Positions 48,176-59,490 of a stretch of 64,000 nucleotides of DNA are shown here, piece by piece; the first letter of the stretch is position 1, and every line of letters begins with the position of its first letter. A program made the position numbers and the translations under genes. Source of the DNA: Ursus arctos (Eukaryota; Chordata; Mammalia; Carnivora; Ursidae); contig NC_079873.1 of NCBI RefSeq assembly GCF_023065955.2, forward strand, positions 96,138,128 to 96,202,127, given 5' to 3'. The notes beneath the pieces are model-generated. The model saw only the letters and a list, made by a program, of their open reading frames with translations. It did not search any database and had not been told where the DNA came from.

Positions 48176-48640
48176 TTGCAGAATGCCTAATATCTAACAT
48201 TTTATCTTCAAATTAACTGATTCTATCTCTACAAGCTCTAATCTACTGTTGAACACCCCTAGTGACTTTTAAATTTTTTTATTATACTTTTCAACTCCAG
48301 AATTTCCATCTTTCTTTTTTATAATTTCTACATCTTTATTTATAGTCTTTTTTGATGTTACATTGTTATCATGCCTTCCTTTAATTCTTTAAATAGGATT
48401 TCATCTAGGTATTTGAACATATTTATAATTACTACTTTTAAGTCTTTTCAGCTGTGTCTAACATTTCTCCCATGAAAGGCAGATTTTTGTTGCCTGCTTT
48501 TTAAGCTATCTAAGCCTCACACGTTTCTTCTTCTCTATATGGCTCATCATATTTTATTGAAAACTGAACATTTAGTATTGTAGTAACTTGGATGATAACG
48601 GTTCCTTCCTGGGACTAGTTTTTGCTGTTTGCTCTTTCTT

Positions 48641-49720
48641 ATTTATTTTTTAATGACTTTTAATGGATAAAAAAATTCAGTGAAGTCTGTTTCCACCGCA
48701 GTGTGCAAACTCTGATGTTGTTCCTCAGAGCAAGCAGCCTAGGGCATGCACCCAAGTCTTCCTGACCATCATTGGTGACTATGGATTTAGGCAGACACTC
48801 TTCTACTGTCTCCTTCCCTGATATCCCTGTTGAAGTTTATGGTTGGCCTATGTATATCGTTATCACACCCAGCTGTTAATTTCTACTTATTGCCAGTTGA
48901 TTTATTTGTTGTTTTCAACTGTATCCTGTGGCAGGGCATATATCAGTCCATAATCTGATCTAATTCAAGTTGGATGCTTGGCAGGGGTGGGGTGTTCCAT
49001 TTTTTTTGAGACATGACCCTAGCATCCTCCAGGCAGGAGCTCCGGCGGATGGGAAGAGGAACTGGTGCCCCCAGCTGGCCGTGGCTGCTACCCAGATGGT
49101 TCATCCTCAGCTCAGTTCTAGGGAGGATGTTCACCAGCTAATGAATCTCCCCAGATTAAATCTACATTCCAGGAACCTGGGAGAGATGAGAGCTTCCAGT
49201 CTAATGCCAAGACCACTAGAGGAGGTCTTCCACAACACCGCACTGTCCAGACACTCCCTGTGGAGCAGAAGCTGGGAGTGGGGTAACGAGTGCTGCTTGG
49301 CTGCTGCCATCCGCTAGATAGGTGCCTTCTGTAGGACAAAGCTGTGGAAAATGGGATCTGCTGATGTTCACCAGCTGCTGAAATAACTGAGAATAGCTCT
49401 TGCACTCCAGGGACCTAAGGGAGATGGGAACTGTCATTCAGCTGACAAGCTTGCTGAAACAGTTTCTCCACGATGCAGAGCTTTGTGGGCATGCGTGTAG
49501 TCCCTATCTTGAATGCCACAGCCTCCCACTCTTACCAAGTTTCTGTAGATTTTTTTTTGAAGAAACACTTCTCAATTGGTTGTAAGCCCTTTGATCAAGC
49601 TCCAGAGATTTTTAAGTTTGCCTTTGCTAATTTTGATCAGTCTAATAGATGTCTCTCTTGGAGAGAAGTTTTGCTGAGCTCCTAGCACTGACACCATTCC
49701 AGAAGTCTGTTTATAGTTTT
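48641..49720 (-). other. Possible L1M 5' UTR region
   Basis: This GC-richer block contains two related units: GATGTTCACCAGCTAATGAA at 49127 and GATGTTCACCAGCTGCTGAAAT at 49363. Each is followed by a CCAGG(A/G)ACCT block with GGGAGATG. It ends TCTCTCTTGGAGAGAAGTTTTGCTGAGCTC. Position and style fit the tandem-unit 5' UTR of the neighbouring minus-strand L1M. That is inference, and the region could be unrelated. Confidence 0.4.
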
Positions 49721-49971
49721 GAAAATAAAAACAGATGAGGAGCACAAGAATAACTCGGTATAGATTTTTTAACACACACACAGGGTTCCATGGTCAAATT
49801 AGTCTTGGAAAGTCTGGGTTTAAAAAAAAATCTAGAGGTTTTTTTTTTTTTTTTAACTATAGATTGCCTCAGAGTCTTAATACACTAATGTGCAATTCTG
49901 AGCCTCCAGGAGGATGGTGCAGTATGCGTCTTGTCCAAAATTTATGTAACCGGTTAATCATTTTGTTCTGT

Positions 49972-50174
49972 TAGTAATTTCTAAATGTGTGAATGCCCTG
50001 GCAGGTAAGCTTTCTGAAAATAAGATAGGAAAACATAAATACCTAGAAGGATCTACCTCCAATTAAGTGAATGCTACTGTAACACAAATTTAGAATATAA
50101 GTACCACAGTACAGGGAAAAGTATGAAAAACCACACTATATATTTCAACTGAAGTACTTTATTCTGTCAGGTAA
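49972..50174 (+). repeat. Local direct duplication, copy 1
   Basis: From TAGTAATTTCTAAATGTGTG to TTTATTCTGTCAGGTAA. It is about 90% identical by eye to 51246-51453. I recognise no transposon signature in it, and it contains two CAGGTAA-type donor-like sites. Strand is arbitrary. Confidence 0.9.
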
Positions 50175-50293
50175 TGTTCTGTTTGTATTTTTGTTTATTT
50201 GCTTTTTTAATTTATTTTCGTTGAACATTTCTTAAGACATGAGTTATTGAGAATAAATACTCTTGGGAAAACACCAATTTAATATATTACCCC

Positions 50294-50324
50294 TTATTTT
50301 GTTTTGTTTTGTTTTTGTTTTTGT
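50294..50324. repeat. (TTTTG)n simple repeat
   Basis: TTTTG repeated about five times, with a length change to TTTTTG. Confidence 0.85.
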
Positions 50325-50599
50325 ATCTCCCTTTAAACCAAGAAATTCACCAGGCTCTTTGCAATGCCTGGTGCCAGTTTAATCTGTAAACTATGGCATT
50401 TTCTATAAACAACATGATTACCTAACTCTATATATCCAGGGTAGATATGAACATCTGGAGTAGCTCGGAGTGTTGCTAAAATGCTAGCTGCCAAAAAGGA
50501 TTTATGGAAAACCTGAAAAGTGCCAATCAGATTTCCAAATGTCAAATACTAAGGACACACAATGATTACTGAACTCCCAACCTCATTGTTGTGTTTTAA

Positions 50600-50790
50600 G
50601 AATCAAAGAAACAACATAGGCTCAAATCCTTACTCTGCCCTTTACCAAGATTTGTGACCACTGACAAATTTCTTGTCTTACTTGAACCTCCATTTCCTCA
50701 TCTCTAAAGTGGGGATGAAAATACTTATTAGGATTGCTTGGAAATTTGAACTCTAGGAAATTTCAAATGCTTGGCACATAACATTTCAGC
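50600..50790 (+). mobile_element. MIR SINE, plus strand
   Basis: GGCTCAAATCCTTACTCTGCCC, CCATTTCCTCATCTCTAAAGTGGGGATGA and TTGGCACATAAC follow the MIR order. Confidence 0.8.
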
Positions 50791-50939
50791 CCTCTTCAAT
50801 GTAGTTAATGATGGGTTTTGTACCAAAATTTGTTCTAGGCAAGACATATGTAACACATTCTTAGCTACTAACATAATGTCTGGAATGTAATAAAGATTAA
50901 TAGGTATTTATTTAATTGAAGGCATCATCACAATATTTC

Positions 50940-51090
50940 TGTCAGCACTATTATTCCTATTTTATAAACCAGAAAATCAAGGTTCAGAAAATTCTTTGAT
51001 TTGCTAGTGTTTGGTACTTAGCTATAAGAGGTAAAGTGAAGATAGAAGTCTATCTAACTCCAAATCTTATGCTCCTTCTAATATGTCAGG
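50940..51090 (-). mobile_element. MIR-like fragment, minus strand
   Basis: ATTCCTATTTTATAAACCAGAAAATCAAGGTTCAGA, then TAGCTATAAGAGGTAAAG and TCTAACTCCAAATCTTATGC, in reverse-complement MIR order. Confidence 0.65.
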
Positions 51091-51245
51091 CTGCTATTTA
51101 ACAAATTTGGAAACTTTTCCGAAACCCAGATCATATTTTTCTGGCCAGGGTATTATTCATATTATTATGTGATTAAAAATGTAAAACTCTAATAGCATGT
51201 TGCCAATATGGCTGTGAAATCTTTAGATATTCTTGATAAACATTT

Positions 51246-51453
51246 AGTATATTTCTAAAAGTGTGAATGCCCTGGCAGGTAAGCTTTCTGAAAATAGGAT
51301 AGGAAAACATAAATACCTAGAATCTTGTGGATCTACCTCCAACGAAATGAATGCTACTTTAACACAAATTTAAAGTATGAGTACCACAGTACAGGGAGAA
51401 AGTATGAAAAGCCACACCGTATATTTAAACTGAAGTACTTTATTCTGTCAGGT
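51246..51453 (+). repeat. Local direct duplication, copy 2
   Basis: The partner of 49972-50174, same orientation, about 1.27 kb downstream. Differences are scattered substitutions plus a five-base insertion (CTTGT-like) near 51324. Confidence 0.9.
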
Positions 51454-51497
51454 AAAATTTATTTTTAAACTATTGGAATGCAAGAGATTAGGTTTCT

Positions 51498-51700
51498 TTT
51501 TTTTTTTTTTTAAAGATTTTATTTATTTATTCGACAGAGATAGAGACAGCCAGCAAGAGAGGGAACACAAGCAGGGGGAGTGGGAGAGGAAGAAGCAGGC
51601 CCACAGTGGAGGAGCCTGATGTGGGGCTCGATCCCACAACGCCGGGATCACACCCTGAGCCAAAGGCAGGAGCTCAACCGCTGTGCCACCCAGGCATCCC
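51498..51700 (-). mobile_element. Young Can-SINE, minus strand
   Basis: Exact 16-bp TSD AAGAGATTAGGTTTCT at 51482-51497 and 51701-51716. Complete head (CTGTGCCACCCAGGCATCCC) and CT-rich region. Confidence 0.95.
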
Positions 51701-51906
51701 AAGAGATTAGGTTTCTATAAGAACAGCTGCACTAGAAGCAATTTGTATAAGAAAACAGAAGTCATGAAGGCTCTGTAATGTCCTTTAGTAAAGCTGGGAA
51801 AAACAGAAATATCACAAATTTAAAAATTGAAAATATTTCCAAATAAGGAAAGATTTTTATAAGTTCTGTCACTGTGTAGGAAGCCATAAGTGGGATTCTT
51901 TCCTTT

Positions 51907-52071
51907 TTTTTCGAGGTGGGGGAAAGAGAGAGAGAGAGAGAAAGAGAGAGAAAGAAGGGACAGAGGGAGAGAAAGAAAATCTTAAGCAGGCTTGACATGG
52001 GGCTAGAACTCACAGCCCTGAGATCATGACCTGAGCCAAAATCAAGAGCTGGTGAGCCGCCCAGAGGCCCC
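51907..52071 (-). mobile_element. Can-SINE, minus strand, with (GA)n tract
   Basis: Exact 16-bp TSD TGGGATTCTTTCCTTT at 51891-51906 and 52072-52087. The pyrimidine-rich tract is replaced by a GAGAGAGAGAGAGAG run at about 51924-51955. The head has lost several bases (GAGCTGGTGAGCCGCCCAGAGGCC). Confidence 0.93.
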
Positions 52072-52087
52072 TGGGATTCTTTCCTTT

Positions 52088-52975
52088 TAATGAACTGGAT
52101 AAAAAAATTCAACTTAACGACTGAAGGTCAATACTATTCTCTCTGATAAAACAAATAGAGATAAACCACTATGTTTTGGAAGTGGCCGAAACTAGAGGCT
52201 TTCAGGTTCTAAGGCAGTGTTAGAAACAGCAGAACTGGAAATAGTTCAGGCACACCACAAATGAAAAATGTTGAGGATTGAGGTAACTAGTGATAAAAAA
52301 TTAAACCATAAGATAGTAAGAAGGCAAACACATACAAATTTCTTAGAAACTGCTTCACATGTTAAGTTTACTGAAAAAAATAGTAAAAATATCAAGGCTA
52401 TCATTTGACTTAATTATATTATCATCATTATTGTCATCACCATTTGTACTAATTTTCAAGGAAAAGGTCATATTTAAATATCAACCATTAGTTCTATGGA
52501 ACAGCTTAATCATCTGACTTGCATTCTGTAACATTAAGTGTCCAGTTTACCTGGTGGACACCCTGTGGAGGAGCAAATAGCTTCCAAAAATGGGTCCCCT
52601 GAAAATGTTTCAGTATTTGTATGATAACAAATGTCACAAAACAGTGCATAAGAACACTTGTATGAGTCTGGGAGCAAAAACAATCTTGAAGGACACATAC
52701 ATGGTTAATTTAAGAGTTTTATATGTTGTTTTTAATTTAAATAGTACCCATTGTTCTTGCCAAACGAAAATCCTCAAAATAAAAATATGTGTGATAGACA
52801 CACTGTACTTTTCTTTTTGCACTCTTTTTATGCTATTGCAACATTGCCATTTATTGAAAGCTTTCCATAAAATCTGATGTATCTGATTGATGCAATTCAT
52901 TTAGCATTCCAAACGTTCATGACATTGCCTTTTTGTATTTGGAATGCAATTGTAGTGGGCAATTATAATGTTTTA
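52088..52975. other. Unassigned sequence
   Basis: No recognisable gene or repeat. Confidence 0.4.
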
Positions 52976-52992
52976 AAAGTTATTGGTTTTAG

Positions 52993-53190
52993 GGGCGCCT
53001 GGGTGGCACAGCGGTTAAGCGTCTGCCTTCGGCTCAGGGCGTGATCCCGGCGTTATGGGATCGAGCCCCACATCAGGCTCTTCCGCTATGAGCCTGCTTC
53101 TTCCTCTCCCACTCCCCCTGCTTGTGTTCCCTCTCTCGCTGGCTGTCTCTATCTCTGTCGAATAAATAAATAAAATCTTTAAAAAAAAAA
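52993..53190 (+). mobile_element. Young Can-SINE, plus strand
   Basis: Exact 17-bp TSD AAAGTTATTGGTTTTAG at 52976-52992 and 53191-53207. The head GGGCGCCTGGGTGGCACAGCGGTTAAGCG, CCGCTATGAGCCTGCTTCTTCC and tail AATAAATAAATAAAATCTTT mark the subtype that I associate with arctoid carnivores. Confidence 0.96.
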
Positions 53191-53207
53191 AAAGTTATTG
53201 GTTTTAG

Positions 53208-55339
53208 TATAATCTATTCTTATATGTTTGATTCAGAACAAGCTTAATTTATCAGTACGAGTGCAACCCTGAAGGGACAAAAAAGAGTACTTTGAAAGCA
53301 TTAACTAATGTAACTTGCACAGCTAATCCAAACAGTACTGTAGTTTACTTTATGATTTTTGATGGGCATATGATATAAACTAAGAATATTCCAAAGCTAT
53401 GATTTATAAAGGCTTTCTTACAACATTCTCAAGGAATAACAGTCATTCCATTTAGTTATTTCAAGATGTGTGCACTACATGGTAAATATAAAGTGCATTA
53501 AGTTAGTATTAAACCAACGTGTACAATAAATTTGTTCATGTTAAAATGCATAGCAGCCGATCTTTTGATTGCTTTCAGAACTGTAGGTAACCAGTCTCCA
53601 AGCCTCATGGTACTACCTATGTAGGTTTGACCCCGAAGCCTTACTCAGTGAAGTATGGTTAATTTAAAAAGACTTTGGACAAAGTAAGTGTCAGTCTGTG
53701 TTCCAAAGGCAAGGATCAGTTATGTTTTGCTTAGATGTGCCATACCCTGACTTCTTCCTCACTGATCAGAGATAATAGGCATGTCGTGATTCCTTATAAA
53801 GCATTTAAAATTATCTTTTAAAACTCTCAATTTAAAAAATCAAAATTTTTACATTTCCTTCTTATGGATGAAAAACGTAGGTTTAATTATTAATTAATTA
53901 TCTTGATAGCTCCGTTCTTACTATAGAGAAACTCCCTGATGTTATAGCTGTTTTTTCCATGATCCCTGGCAGGCACCATGTTATGTTTTTTCTCTCAAAT
54001 ATGAAATACAATGGAAAAATATATATATTTTATAGGCAATCGCTAACCACTGCATATTCCGTTTTAGCTCCTTTTTCTGATTATGATAAATCATTGCATT
54101 TTAAAATCCAGGGAAAGATATACAAGTTTCCTTCCAAGTCAGTACTTGGAATATCTCTGCTTTCAATTTTGCAATGTTTCAAGAATATTCTTTGCTATTT
54201 TTAAAAGTAAAATCAGCAGATTTGAGGTAACAGATGTCAGAAATTATCAAGGCCGTTACAAGCTAATTATTTATCCAAACATCATCTTAAAGGCAAAGTA
54301 TTCAGAAATAATTACGGCTTTTTACATTTCTCATTGCAGCCATTAGAAATTTCTTTGAGGTCCAAGACTAACGATTTTTCCAATCCCTCCTTCTGCCCCA
54401 CTTAGCATTGAATCAGACAGTGAGACACCTGCTTCCAGTTGCATGGAAGATGAACACATTCTGTTGACTTGTTATTCTAATATCCCTTGGATATCTTTCA
54501 CTGAGAATTGTTGAACAATGTAGAAAGCAGTGTGATAAAAACCAATGTACACCAGAATTGCATTAGCTTCTCCCTCAAAATTTAGAAAGCTTCTATATTT
54601 CGCCTTTTCCAGAACACATATAGTAATACAGTTCAGTGTACGTGATCATTAATACAGCTTGAATTTACTGATCTCAGGATTCTAGTGGTTCAAAATAAAT
54701 AGTCTGTACTTTTTAGGCATAATGGTCTAGAGGCAACAGGCCAGACCCGTATGGAAGAAACAAGTTCTTATCTTACAGGCAAAAAGTTACCTCGACTTCA
54801 AGAGTTATGTTCTGTTTTATGCTATCATATTATGGGTTCCATCTCCAATGCCAATTTCGATTGATCACTTGGAGTACCAGATGAAAAATAATTTCCAACT
54901 CTGTTACTATTCATCAGGAAAGGCTATCATGATCAGTTCGTATCTGACAAGGGTACAGGAGAGGCTCGAAAACTTTCCTGGGCAGGTAATTTGCCATCTC
55001 TGCAATAGTAAACATGTTTCCACTTGAAGATTCCCTTGTTGGAAAAGGATTGCATTTGGGTAAACAAGGTAACAGTCAAAAGAGGAGGGCAAAGAGAAAT
55101 AATAAAACAGTAATAAAACTCCCATAGTCCTCTCAAAATTTACAGTACTTATTCCCAACTACTTCATCTGATCAGATTTACCATACTTTTTAAAAAATCA
55201 TTTTAAAAGTTGAACTAGTTAGGGAAAATAAAACCAAGTTTTATTCAGGAGAATAAAAGGCTTATTAGTTGAATGCATTTTGTATTTTTTTAAGCAGTTA
55301 ATTGTCAGAGTGTGTGTGTAGATAGATAGATGATAGATA
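53208..55339. other. Unassigned AT-rich sequence
   Basis: About 2.1 kb, one of the longer stretches with no repeat that I can name. No coding motif. Short ATTAATTAATT runs lie near 53888. Confidence 0.4.
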
Positions 55340-55345
55340 GATTAG
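55319..55345. repeat. (GATA)n microsatellite
   Basis: TAGATAGATAGATGATAGATAG. Short and imperfect, adjoining the palindrome. Confidence 0.85.
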
Positions 55346-55399
55346 CTAGTTATATATATATGCATATGTGGGTATATATATATATATAACTAGCTAATC
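55340..55399. repeat. AT-rich inverted repeat (hairpin), 22-bp arms
   Basis: GATTAGCTAGTTATATATAT (55340 onward) pairs with ATATATATAACTAGCTAATC (ending 55399) around a 16-base loop containing GCATATGTGGG. Eleven non-(TA) arm positions also match, so it is more than a TA run. Confidence 0.9.
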
Positions 55400-56269
55400 A
55401 ATAACCTCTTTATAACATGTAGTTTTACTTATGAGTAGTATTCCCCATTTTAAAAAACTGATTTTATGTTGTTTAAAAATTAGAAATGTCTACTAGACTT
55501 CTGTGAACTTTGAGCATACTGGGTTATTTCTACAGAAAGCTGAGCTTGCTTAGTGGCGGAAAACTTGTCTGCCTAAGGTGAAAATTTACGCTAGAGATTA
55601 TCCAAATTGATTGGCCACAGTTTAGTGAACATATGTCCTCCTGCAAAGCTGCTTTCTCCTTCCTTAACATATCTGAAGGAGCACAAAAATAGATGGCAGA
55701 AGAAGGGATATACACAGATTTTATTATCACTGGTCAGACAGTAACAGCTGTCACATGAAGCTAGGTTTGCCAAGAAAAGAAATATATATTTTTTTTTCCT
55801 GTGACTTAAGATCATACATGATTTCTCCACACATACACAAAAAACCTTTCTTTATTTTAGAGATATTTCTATGAAGTCCAGATAATCACCTTTTCTGTTC
55901 TGCATTTTAATGCTAGTCCTAGCCAGCAGAATAAGGCAAGAAAAATAAAATGGTAAGAATTGGTAAAAGAAATAAGTAAAACTGTGATTATCTGCAGCTG
56001 ATAATTATACGTATAGAAACTTAAAAGAAGCTAGAGCTAAAATATTAGTGTTAACAAAAAGGTTTAGCAAGATTTCTTGATTTAAAATCAATATTTGAAA
56101 ATCAATTGTTTTATATATCCCAGAAAAATCATTAGAAAATGAAAATTTTAGGCCAAGAGGTGGAGTCCTGGACCTCAGCTAGGAAGGACAATTCATCCTC
56201 CGCAGAGGACACACAAAGAGAGGATGAATACCAATGCATCAGTGCATGGATGACCACCTAGACCTAAGA
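55400..56269. other. Unassigned sequence
   Basis: No recognisable gene or repeat. 56150-56269 lies just upstream of the older L1 and could be its 5' extension. Confidence 0.4.
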
Positions 56270-57569
56270 AGAAAGAGGACTTCCAGGGAAGATGATGGAG
56301 TAGGAGGACCCTAAGCTCACCTCTCCCTATGAATATTAGATGACACCCACAACAGTGTAAATGACCCAAAAATGACCTGAAGACTTGTAGAGAAAACTCT
56401 GTGGGCCCAGATATGGGATAGAAACAGACTCTCACACTAGGATCCCACAGAAGGAAGACAAATCCCCATAACATTTGGCTTTGAAACCCAGAGGGGCTGG
56501 GTTTTGCAAGTTCTTACAACCAGTGGGGCTTAAAACCTGGAACTTTACAAATCAGCAGAGCCAAGTCTTTTTTTTTTTAAAGAGACAGCACAACAAACAG
56601 CCTTGCAGAGATACAACATAGAAGCAACAGTTCGCAAAAATATGGGGGTATATGGGACAAGGATTTGTTTACTAATCTCAAAGCATGGCTGGAGGAGCAA
56701 GGATCCTTGGGAAACTTCTCCAGGAATAAAGGAGATAGCAGGTGCCATTTCCCTCCCCTGTCCCTCAGCCTCAACACAAAGACACCTGTGGGAACCAGCA
56801 GTGCAAGAACACTTGCTACCTGACTTGCTGACAGTGCACCTCACCCACACATTCTCCTGTAGACATGCCCCCTCCAACCAGTCTTTGGTTCCATGTCTCT
56901 TCCCATAGGAGACCCACTCGAATTTGATAACACTCTCTGCCCTGCCCCCATGTTCTCGTTTGGTCCTGCCCCCTTCAGTACACTCTTGGCCAGAGCCCAG
57001 CCAAAGTGGTGACACAAGCCTGGCTGTGTGCAAGCAGCCCTGACAGCAGCCGGCCCCACTCCAAAGTGATTCTTGCTGCAGGTAGAGAGGAAGATAACCA
57101 CACTATCTGTTCAACTTCAGCCCCACCAGGGAGCTGAGGGCAGACACTGGGTTTGACTTCAGGCCCTGACCACCAACCACAGCTTCTCAGGGGACAACAG
57201 AGAAAGTGCCCTGCAGTTTGGTGCTACTATATGCCTGGCAAGCACCTGGTCTGACTCAAGTCAGACTGGCCCACTAACAGCACAGGAACCAAACCCTGCC
57301 CACAACAGGCAAAGAGAGCCATCACAGACAACTGGACTGAAGGCAAATGTGACTCAGCCACAACAGTAGTTTGCAAAACAACACAGATAGGAGACATCCT
57401 TGAAGTGCCAGGATCTGAACAGGGGCTACTGTACTGCAGGGCACACTACAGGACCTCTTCTTCATAAGGTCACTACTTTCAAGAAAAGAAGACATAGCTG
57501 ACTTTCCTAATACATAGAAACAGACACAGAAAGTTAGACAAAATGAGGAGACAGAGGAGTATGCCCCAA

Positions 57570-58415
57570 ATGAAAGAACAGGAAAAAATCAGCAAGAGAG
57601 CTAAACAAAATCAAGATTAAGTTATATGTGTGCTAGAGGATTTAAAGTAATAGTCATAAAGATACTCACCGGACTTGAGAAAAGAATGGAGGACCTCAGT
57701 GAGACCCTCAACAAAGAGATAAAACACATGAAAAAGAACCAATTAGAGATGAAGAACTTAATAACTGAAATTAAAAATACACTAGAAGGAATAAATAGTA
57801 GACTAGAGGAAGTAGATCAGTGACCTGAAAGATGGAATAGTGGAAAGCAATCAAGCTGAACAGGAGAGAAAAAACATTTTAAAAATGAAAACAGACCAAG
57901 GGAACTCGGTGAAAACACCAAGCATAATAACATTTGCATTATAGGGATCCCAGAAGGAGAAGAGAGAGAAAAGGGGCCAGAAAATATATCTGAAGAAATA
58001 ATACCTGAATACTTCCCAAATCTGGGAGAGAAAACAGAAATCCAGATTGAGGAGTCACAGAGAACCCCCAACAAAATCAACCCAAGGAGATCCATGCTAA
58101 GACACATAGTAATTAAATGGCAAAAAGTAGTGATAGAGAATTTTAAAAGCAGCAATAGAAAAGAATACAGTTACATACAAAGGAAATCCCATAAGGCTAT
58201 CAGCTGATTTTTTTAGCAAAATTTTGCTGGCCAGAAAGGAGTGGCATGATATATTCAAAATGCTGAAAGAAAAAAATGTGAAACCAAGAATATTCTATCC
58301 AGCAAGGCTATCATTCCAAATAGAAGGAGAGATAAAGAGTTTCCCAGACAAACAAAAGGTAAAGGGATTCATCACCACTAAACCAGCCCTCGACAAGAAA
58401 TGTTAAAGGGGATTC
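57570..58415 (+). pseudogene. Older L1 ORF1 remnant
   Basis: Coiled-coil stretch (KRMEDLSETLNKEIKHMKK, then NTLEGINSRLEEVDQ) followed after frameshifts by RRM traces (IIGIPEGEERE-like) and the C-terminal domain: ARKEWHDIFKMLKEKNVKPR, then FYPARLSFQIEGEIKSFPDK and FITTKPALDKKC. At least two frameshifts and internal stops. More diverged than copies A and B. Confidence 0.85.
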
Positions 58416-58546
58416 AAGTGGAAAAGAAAGACCATAAATAGGAGTAAGAAAAATAGGAAGCACAAAAGCAGCAAAACTAAGTATATCTATAAAAATCATT
58501 AAAGGGATCCACAGAATAAAAGCATATAAATAAAGTATGATACCAT

Positions 58547-58614
58547 ATACCTAAAATGTGGAATATATAAAGAATGGGTTTATACCTAAAATGTGGGAAT
58601 AAAGAATGGGTTTA
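58547..58614 (+). repeat. Tandem duplication in the L1 inter-ORF region
   Basis: TATACCTAAAATGTGG(A)ATA..AAAGAATGGGTTT occurs twice in tandem, with a unit of about 34 bp. Confidence 0.85.
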
Positions 58615-58973
58615 AAGTTAAGTGACCATCAACTTACTATAGACTGCTGTATGCATAAGATCTTGTATATAAACCCATTGATAAGCACAAATCAAAAACC
58701 AGTAATAGATACGCAAAAATTAAAGAGAAAGGAATCCAACTCTATCACTAAAGAAAGACAGGAAACCATGAGAGAAGAGAGCAAGTGAGCAAAGCAACAG
58801 AGAGGAACTACAAAAGCAAACGTAAAAAAGTAACAAAATGATAATAAGTACATACCTATCAATAATTACTTTGAATGTAAATGGACCAAATCCTCCAATC
58901 CAAAGACATAGGGTGACAGATGGATAAAAAAGCAAGTCCCTGCTAAATTCTGCTTACAAGAAACTCAATTCAG

Positions 58974-59164
58974 AGGCGCCTGGGTGGCTCAGTCAGTTGA
59001 GTGTCCGACTCCTGGTTTCTGCCGTGGTGGTGCTCTCAGGGTCATGGGGTTGGCCCCGCGTTGGGCTCTGCACAGAGTATGGAGCCTGCTTTTCCTTCTC
59101 CCTCCCCCTCTGGCCCTTCCCCCCACTCTCTCTCTCTAAAATAAATAAAATCTTTTTTAAAAAA
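58974..59164 (+). mobile_element. Can-SINE inside L1 ORF2
   Basis: GGCGCCTGGGTGGCTCAGTCAGTTGAGTGTCC to AAATAAATAAAATCTTTTTTAAAAA. Flanks ACAAGAAACTCAATTCAG / ACAAGGGACTCATTTCAG (58956-58973, 59165-59182) are an 18-bp TSD with three mismatches. The target is the endonuclease motif encoding CLQETHF. Confidence 0.94.
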
Positions 59165-59218
59165 ACAAGGGACTCATTTCAGACCTAAAGACACATGCAG
59201 ATTGAAAGTGAAGGGATT

Positions 59219-59393
59219 CAGTGGGGAGGGGGTGTGGGAATGGGATAGGCTGGTGATGGGTAGTAAGGAGGGCACGTATTGCATGGTGCACTGGGTGTTA
59301 TACGCAACTAATGAAGCATCGAGCTTTACATCGGAAACCAGGGATGTACTGTATGGTGACTAACATAATATAATAAAAAATCATTAAAAAAAA
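59219..59393 (+). mobile_element. Young L1 3' end fragment inside the older L1
   Basis: GGGATAGGCTGGTGATGGGTAG, GCATGGTGCACTGGGTGTTATACGC and ACCAGGGATGTACTGTATGGTGACTAAC with AATATAATAAAAAATCATT. Same 3' UTR as copies A and B, 5' truncated. No clean TSD because the right flank is inverted L1 sequence. Confidence 0.92.
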
Positions 59394-59490
59394 TAAAGTC
59401 TATTTTGTCCAATACAAGTATCACAATCCCAGCTTTCTTCTCACTTCCACTTGCATGATAGATACTTTTCCATCCCTTCACTTTCTTTTT
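59394..59490 (-). mobile_element. Inverted L1 endonuclease segment
   Basis: On the minus strand it reads GAAAGTGAAGGGATGGAAAAG, TCTATCATGCAAGTGGAAGTG and GGACAAAATAGACTTTA, the L1 sequence expected directly after 59218 but in opposite orientation. The first 14 bases are present both at 59206-59219 (plus) and at 59476-59489 (minus). Confidence 0.85.

Larger units (their letters stand above)
44012..48640 (-). mobile_element. Large ancient L1M, minus strand, with nested insertions
   Basis: 44012-47130 reads as a degraded L1 on the minus strand: 3' UTR, ORF2 C-terminus (TGGTTTTGATTTGCATTTC region) and RT-side sequence (ATTTTGTCAAATGCTTCATC, ATTTTTGTATCAATATGTATAGG). Residual minus-strand peptides such as ILIKIPALCF match ORF2. 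A SINE (44846-45001) and a second L1 (47131-48175) interrupt it. 48176-48640 appears to continue upstream. Confidence 0.7.

Noticed and set aside
49978..50175. Duplicated CAGGTAAG sites as proof of duplicated exons
   Set aside because: No convincing acceptor or conserved reading frame upstream. Kept only as a hypothesis in the duplication finding.
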